Shown here: positions 5,480 to 8,442 of the stretch, piece by piece
How the letters are laid out: every line of letters starts with the position of its first letter
Position numbering within the stretch: position 1 is the first letter of the stretch
Assembly (NCBI GenBank): GCA_011524575.1
Contig: WTKB01000099.1
Span: forward strand, 1 to 8,442
From: Aquimarina sp.
GTDB lineage: Bacteria > Bacteroidota > Bacteroidia > Flavobacteriales > Flavobacteriaceae
DNA: 8,442 bases
Direction of reading: 5' to 3'
Position numbers and translations under genes: made by a program
The notes under the pieces: generated by a model
Databases searched by the model: none
What the model saw: only the letters and a program-made list of their open reading frames with translations
What the model was told of the DNA's origin: nothing

Positions 5480-6994
5480 CTATTTCAGTGTCCCAGTATT
5501 ATAAATTGTAGGGTCTACATCCTGTAATGTCGAACCAAAGTAATCATTAATAGCTTCTATCATTTTATTGGCAAAAACAGCATTTCCTCTTGGAGTAAGA
5601 TGTATTCCATCTAACGAAAAAGCACTACCAATCACACCATAAAGCATTCCTTCTCCGTAATTAATACCCGACTCTTTAAGTTCGCTAACTATAGTATTTG
5701 CATCAAAAAGCATTATACCATCATAATTAGCTACTAAATCCTCTAGTATCGTGTTATAGCTTTCTGTTGCCATAGTTACAAGCTCTTGTTCATCTGCAGT
5801 TAGCACAAATTCGTCACCTAAAGGCTCACCCACACCATAAACACTTGTTGGATCGGTATCATCTTTAAGAGTTCCTATAATACTACTTGCTGTTAACAGC
5901 ATACTATCCTCACTTGTTGCTTGACGCATAGATGGCAATCCATATGCGGTAAGATCTGTAAGTGACTCGTCAGTTATTACCACAGCATTACTTGTGGAAG
6001 CCTCAAAATTAATGGTTCTTTTTTCCACTTCATCGGCATCTATAAAACCATTAGTTTGCATAGCTAATAAACCTGCATTATAAGCTTCATAAGCCGTGTT
6101 TGTTGCTGTTGCTGTTGCTGCATCCATAGGAATAACATCATGATTTACCGCTGTAAAAAAAGGTAAATCCGTTACGGAAGGAATGTTCAAAACCACTCCG
6201 TTTGCACCTGCTACTACTAAATTAGACACAACTGCTTGCATTATCCCTTGATATTGCAAAGGGTTAGTAATATCTTGATCACCGTACTCAGAAGGAGAAA
6301 CCAGTGGAGAATCTTGGTATACTCCAAGCCCCCCGTAAGAAGCATAACTAAGAATATCGTTTCCTCCTAACCAAACACTAACAAAAGTGGGGTTTTGGCT
6401 AGTAACATCTTCGAGCATGCTAGCTGTAGAGGAAGTTGCCATCCTTGCAAAATAAGGATTAGCAAGTCCTAAAGTTACCGCCTCTAGATTTCCATAACCA
6501 GTAGCTAAAGCATGAAAACTTTTTGCTCCTGGAATCCCTATATTGCTGTAGTTTCCTGCAATACTTGCTGTGATGTCATTTGCAGGCGTATTATTGATTC
6601 TTTCAGGTACTCCTGCTGCAAAATTATACACAAAACGACTTGCAAAAGTAGGTATGGTATTATCTTCATCTTCGTAAACTCCTGCAAAACCACCGATGTT
6701 ATCATTCATGTAAGGAGTAGTAAATGTGCCTCCTCCTGCAGCTTGCATTTGCTCAGCAATTAGTTTTGGAAAAGCAACATCTTGTCCATCGATAAATAAG
6801 GCACCATCACTATATCCCGCAGTAATAGATGCTCCTAAAGCAATAAACTTAGAAAAGTCAGCATCTCCGCTACTTTGTACGATATCTTCTGCTATAGGAG
6901 TATCCTCTAATGGTTGATTAAACTCAGGCTCACAACTTGTAATAATAGTTGTTAAACAACCTAATGAAATTACTATTTTATTAATTTTTTTCAT
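5480..6994 (-). CDS. SGNH/GDSL-family lipoprotein (putative esterase/lipase)
   Basis: This 504-residue surface or periplasmic lipoprotein has a lipobox ending ITSC with C21 as the lipidated residue, followed by an acidic linker to about 47. SGNH blocks are visible: block I as LGASITAG (53-60) with nucleophile S56, where Ala replaces the Asp of GDS; block II near NIGIPGAKS (151-159); block III GGND (210-213); and block V DGIHLT with D462 and H465. The spacing between blocks III and V is large, consistent with an insert at about 230-440, whose role is unknown. An Ala-Thr-rich stretch is encoded by a hexamer repeated three times (6102-6119). It lies 9 nt after the FadL-family gene, so it probably supplies hydrolysed lipid products to that channel (inference). 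Substrate unknown. Confidence 0.87.
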   Translation of the reverse strand: MKKINKIVISLGCLTTIITSCEPEFNQPLEDTPIAEDIVQSSGDADFSKFIALGASITAGYSDGALFIDGQDVAFPKLIAEQMQAAGGGTFTTPYMNDNIGGFAGVYEDEDNTIPTFASRFVYNFAAGVPERINNTPANDITASIAGNYSNIGIPGAKSFHALATGYGNLEAVTLGLANPYFARMATSSTASMLEDVTSQNPTFVSVWLGGNDILSYASYGGLGVYQDSPLVSPSEYGDQDITNPLQYQGIMQAVVSNLVVAGANGVVLNIPSVTDLPFFTAVNHDVIPMDAATATATNTAYEAYNAGLLAMQTNGFIDADEVEKRTINFEASTSNAVVITDESLTDLTAYGLPSMRQATSEDSMLLTASSIIGTLKDDTDPTSVYGVGEPLGDEFVLTADEQELVTMATESYNTILEDLVANYDGIMLFDANTIVSELKESGINYGEGMLYGVIGSAFSLDGIHLTPRGNAVFANKMIEAINDYFGSTLQDVDPTIYNTGTLK

Positions 6995-7003
6995 GATTTA
7001 GAA

Positions 7004-8233
7004 TTACAGTTTATAACTTACACCAATACCTGGTACAAAAACATTAGATTTATAGGTTCCTGAAAAGGCAGGAATTCCATCTTGTGGAGCTGCATCATAC
7101 GACTCATCCACTTCGTTGAAGTGTAGGTATAAAAAGGAGAAATCAAGTGCCCATTTTTCATTAAACTCATAAGAGAATCCAGATGTAAATCCATGAGCAT
7201 CATTTCTTGGGGTTTCAGGAGAGAAAAAACCAGAAGCTACAGGAGATTCATCAAAGTAATACCCTCCACGTAGTTTGAACTTCTCGCTAGCTGTATATTC
7301 TAAACCAATTCGAGAAGTCGTTGCGTTTTCGTAGTTTCTTGGGTTTACAGAAGTTCCTAATTGTTCATCACTAAACTCTAGAGTGAGTGATTCGTATTCT
7401 GACCAATAGGTGTGGTTAAATTCCACAGCTAAAAGTAATTTTTCACTTGCTTGAATGGACAATCCTACAGAAAGTTCGGCAGGTAATGGTAACATCGCAT
7501 TAAAAGTAGTTTCTGGTGCCGAATCAAAATTAGTAAAACTTACCTCGCCATTTTCTGCATTCATATCAATATGACTCCTATAACTTGCTCCAATTACTAA
7601 CTCATCAAAAGGTTTAAATGTAGCCGATGCTACCCAACCCCAATTGGTTACATTATCTTTAGAAACCTCAATACCCGTACGGCCATCAATATTAGAAGTG
7701 GTAAGGTCTCGGTCTCTGTTAAAGTTTACGCTACCTGTTACAAAAATAGGACCTCCACCTATACTAAATTTTGGACAAATTTGAAACGCTACTACAGGGT
7801 TAACATAAATTGCTGCAAGTTCAATATTGTTTACAAGGTGAGAACCCGCCCAACCTGTAGGCCATTCAACACTACTTCCATAAGGAGTATATACAGAGAT
7901 TCCTGCCGTTAACCAATCTGTAACTTCGTAAGAACCGTAAAGATAAAAAGGTGTTGCTATAGGGCTTTCTGTTGTAAAGGCTTGTCTTGTGTCTAAATTT
8001 TGGTATTTAGTCGTAGCTTTTACACCACTTACTCCTGCACTGATATTAAGTTTGTTATCTAAAAAAACTAAACCTGAAGGGTTGAAAAAAGCCAGTTCTG
8101 CACTGTTGATCAATGCCACACCAGCATGACCCATTGCTAATGATTTTTGCCCTTGCAAACTTACTCGATACCCACCTGCATAAATGACTTGCATACTTAG
8201 GGTTAGAAGTAATGCGTAAATGATTTTCTTCAT
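7004..8233 (-). CDS. FadL/OmpP1/TodX-family outer-membrane transport protein
   Basis: This 409-residue outer-membrane beta-barrel has a clear signal peptide, MKKIIYALLLTLSMQVIYA, probably cut after A19. The mature protein begins GGYRVSLQGQKSLAMGHAG, followed by AFFNPSGL (48-55), the counterpart of the NPA region that forms the FadL hatch. Repeated amphipathic strands with alternating aromatic residues fill the rest, and the C-terminus is GIGVSYKL. Family members take up long-chain fatty acids or other hydrophobic compounds across the outer membrane; the specific ligand cannot be read from sequence. It is slightly shorter than E. coli FadL (about 446 residues). It is the first gene of the probable operon with the SGNH lipoprotein. 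A 19-bp dyad lies 36 nt and the 43-bp repeat 105 nt upstream. Confidence 0.9.
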   Translation of the reverse strand: MKKIIYALLLTLSMQVIYAGGYRVSLQGQKSLAMGHAGVALINSAELAFFNPSGLVFLDNKLNISAGVSGVKATTKYQNLDTRQAFTTESPIATPFYLYGSYEVTDWLTAGISVYTPYGSSVEWPTGWAGSHLVNNIELAAIYVNPVVAFQICPKFSIGGGPIFVTGSVNFNRDRDLTTSNIDGRTGIEVSKDNVTNWGWVASATFKPFDELVIGASYRSHIDMNAENGEVSFTNFDSAPETTFNAMLPLPAELSVGLSIQASEKLLLAVEFNHTYWSEYESLTLEFSDEQLGTSVNPRNYENATTSRIGLEYTASEKFKLRGGYYFDESPVASGFFSPETPRNDAHGFTSGFSYEFNEKWALDFSFLYLHFNEVDESYDAAPQDGIPAFSGTYKSNVFVPGIGVSYKL

Positions 8234-8269
8234 TTTTTAAATTATATTTGTTTATTTGACTAAAATACT

Positions 8270-8288
8270 ATTATTATTCAATAATAAT
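8270..8288. promoter_or_regulatory. 19-bp perfect dyad upstream of the FadL-family gene
   Basis: ATTATTATT (8270-8278) and AATAATAAT (8280-8288) are perfect inverted arms around a single C, 36 nt before the FadL-family start codon. The 9-1-9 layout matches dimer operators such as Fur boxes, but the bases do not match a Fur consensus closely and no fatty-acid regulator site is recognised. The surrounding DNA is almost pure A/T, so chance is a real alternative. No exact TAnnTTTG motif occurs on the minus strand between 8234 and 8340. Confidence 0.35.
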
Positions 8289-8338
8289 GTCTAATAAATA
8301 TAATAAATATAATTTTAAGATCGTATTTATATAATATT

Positions 8339-8381
8339 AGAGCTTGTTTAAAGGGAATACAAACTGTAATTCAGAAGTTTA
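8339..8381 (-). repeat. 43-bp interspersed repeat, right copy (inverted)
   Basis: This is the exact reverse complement of 8-50 over 43 nt, with mismatches immediately outside (8338 and 8382). Read on the minus strand it precedes the FadL-family gene by 105 nt, in the same orientation relative to that gene as the left copy has to menC. It therefore bounds an 8.3-kb segment together with the left copy. The 105 nt between it and the gene are about 90% A/T. Confidence 0.9.
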
Positions 8382-8402
8382 CCGTTATTGGTTTACTTTT
8401 AA

Positions 8403-8442
8403 ATGATGCGTATATCGAGATATATAAATCTTTTTAAAGTGA
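8403..8442 (+). CDS. possible start of a gene running off the window
   Basis: From ATG 8403 the frame stays open for 13 codons to the window edge (MMRISRYINLFKV); ATG 8406 is an alternative start. The basic-hydrophobic start is compatible with an N-terminal membrane segment or simply with chance. No promoter or ribosome-binding site is evident, and the right repeat ends 21 nt upstream. I do not recognise the product. Confidence 0.3.
   Translation, partial: MMRISRYINLFKV

Noticed and set aside
6102..6119. Hexamer GTTGCT repeated three times inside the SGNH gene.
   Set aside because: Six-base units keep the frame and encode a short Ala-Thr stretch; three copies are too few to call a phase-variable tract.
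6512..6917. Plus-strand open frames opposite the SGNH gene.
   Set aside because: They are antisense to a well-supported gene, and their translations show Cys/Ser-rich, low-plausibility sequence without family motifs.
7001..7012. GAATTACAGTTT matches 17-28 of the left repeat.
   Set aside because: It falls on the last codons and stop of the FadL-family gene (SYKL-stop), a sequence explained by the protein; nothing else of the repeat is present there.
8411..8424. TATATC-GA-GATATA dyad near the right edge.
   Set aside because: It is a short A/T-rich dyad in a possible coding start at the window edge, with no context to support a function.
1..8442. A mobile element or defence island between the inverted repeats.
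   Set aside because: No transposase, recombinase, nuclease, toxin or phage gene is present; all substantial genes are recognisable metabolic or envelope genes.

Overview
The window looks like an AT-rich chromosomal segment from a marine-type member of the Bacteroidota, most likely Flavobacteriaceae. Support comes from the protein types: a Bacteroidota-style PdxJ with NINKIATLRNARGG at its N-terminus, the CBS-protein/NAD-kinase pair beside pdxJ, and a FadL-type porin paired with an SGNH lipoprotein. Start sites generally lack Shine-Dalgarno sequences, and TAnnTTTG-type promoter motifs occur. No rRNA, tRNA, CRISPR array, transposase, integrase or phage gene is visible.

Layout. (1) 1-73 holds a repeat copy (8-50) and the short leader of menC. 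(2) 74-1802, plus strand: menC (menaquinone synthesis) followed closely by an apparently exported MsrA. (3) 1803-2116: a 314-nt intergenic island with a promoter-like motif, a possible 40-codon ORF or small RNA (1948-2070) and a C(UUCG)G terminator hairpin (2069-2095). (4) 2117-3731, minus strand: CBS-domain protein, then NAD kinase. (5) 3786-5290, plus strand and divergent from the CBS gene: pdxJ and an alpha/beta hydrolase. (6) 5291-5479: convergent gap with repeat fragments, a strong bidirectional terminator and a 14-bp palindrome. (7) 5480-8233, minus strand: a FadL-family outer-membrane channel gene, then 9 nt later an SGNH/GDSL-type lipoprotein gene. (8) 8234-8442: AT-rich fadL upstream region with a 19-bp dyad, the second repeat copy, and perhaps the start of a plus-strand gene.

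The genes are mostly housekeeping: menaquinone, pyridoxal phosphate and NADP synthesis, protein-methionine repair, and probable uptake and hydrolysis of lipid-like substrates at the outer membrane. I see no obvious new enzymatic system.

The least explained signal is a repeat family. A perfect 43-bp sequence occurs at both ends in inverted orientation (8-50 and 8339-8381). In each place it lies upstream of an inward-reading transcription unit in the same relative orientation. Shorter pieces of it recur at 2104-2119, 3747-3760 and 5352-5367, and a second module (ATACCAATT/AATTGGTAT) recurs at three sites. One composite copy runs into the 3' end of the NAD kinase gene and appears to supply its last codons and stop.
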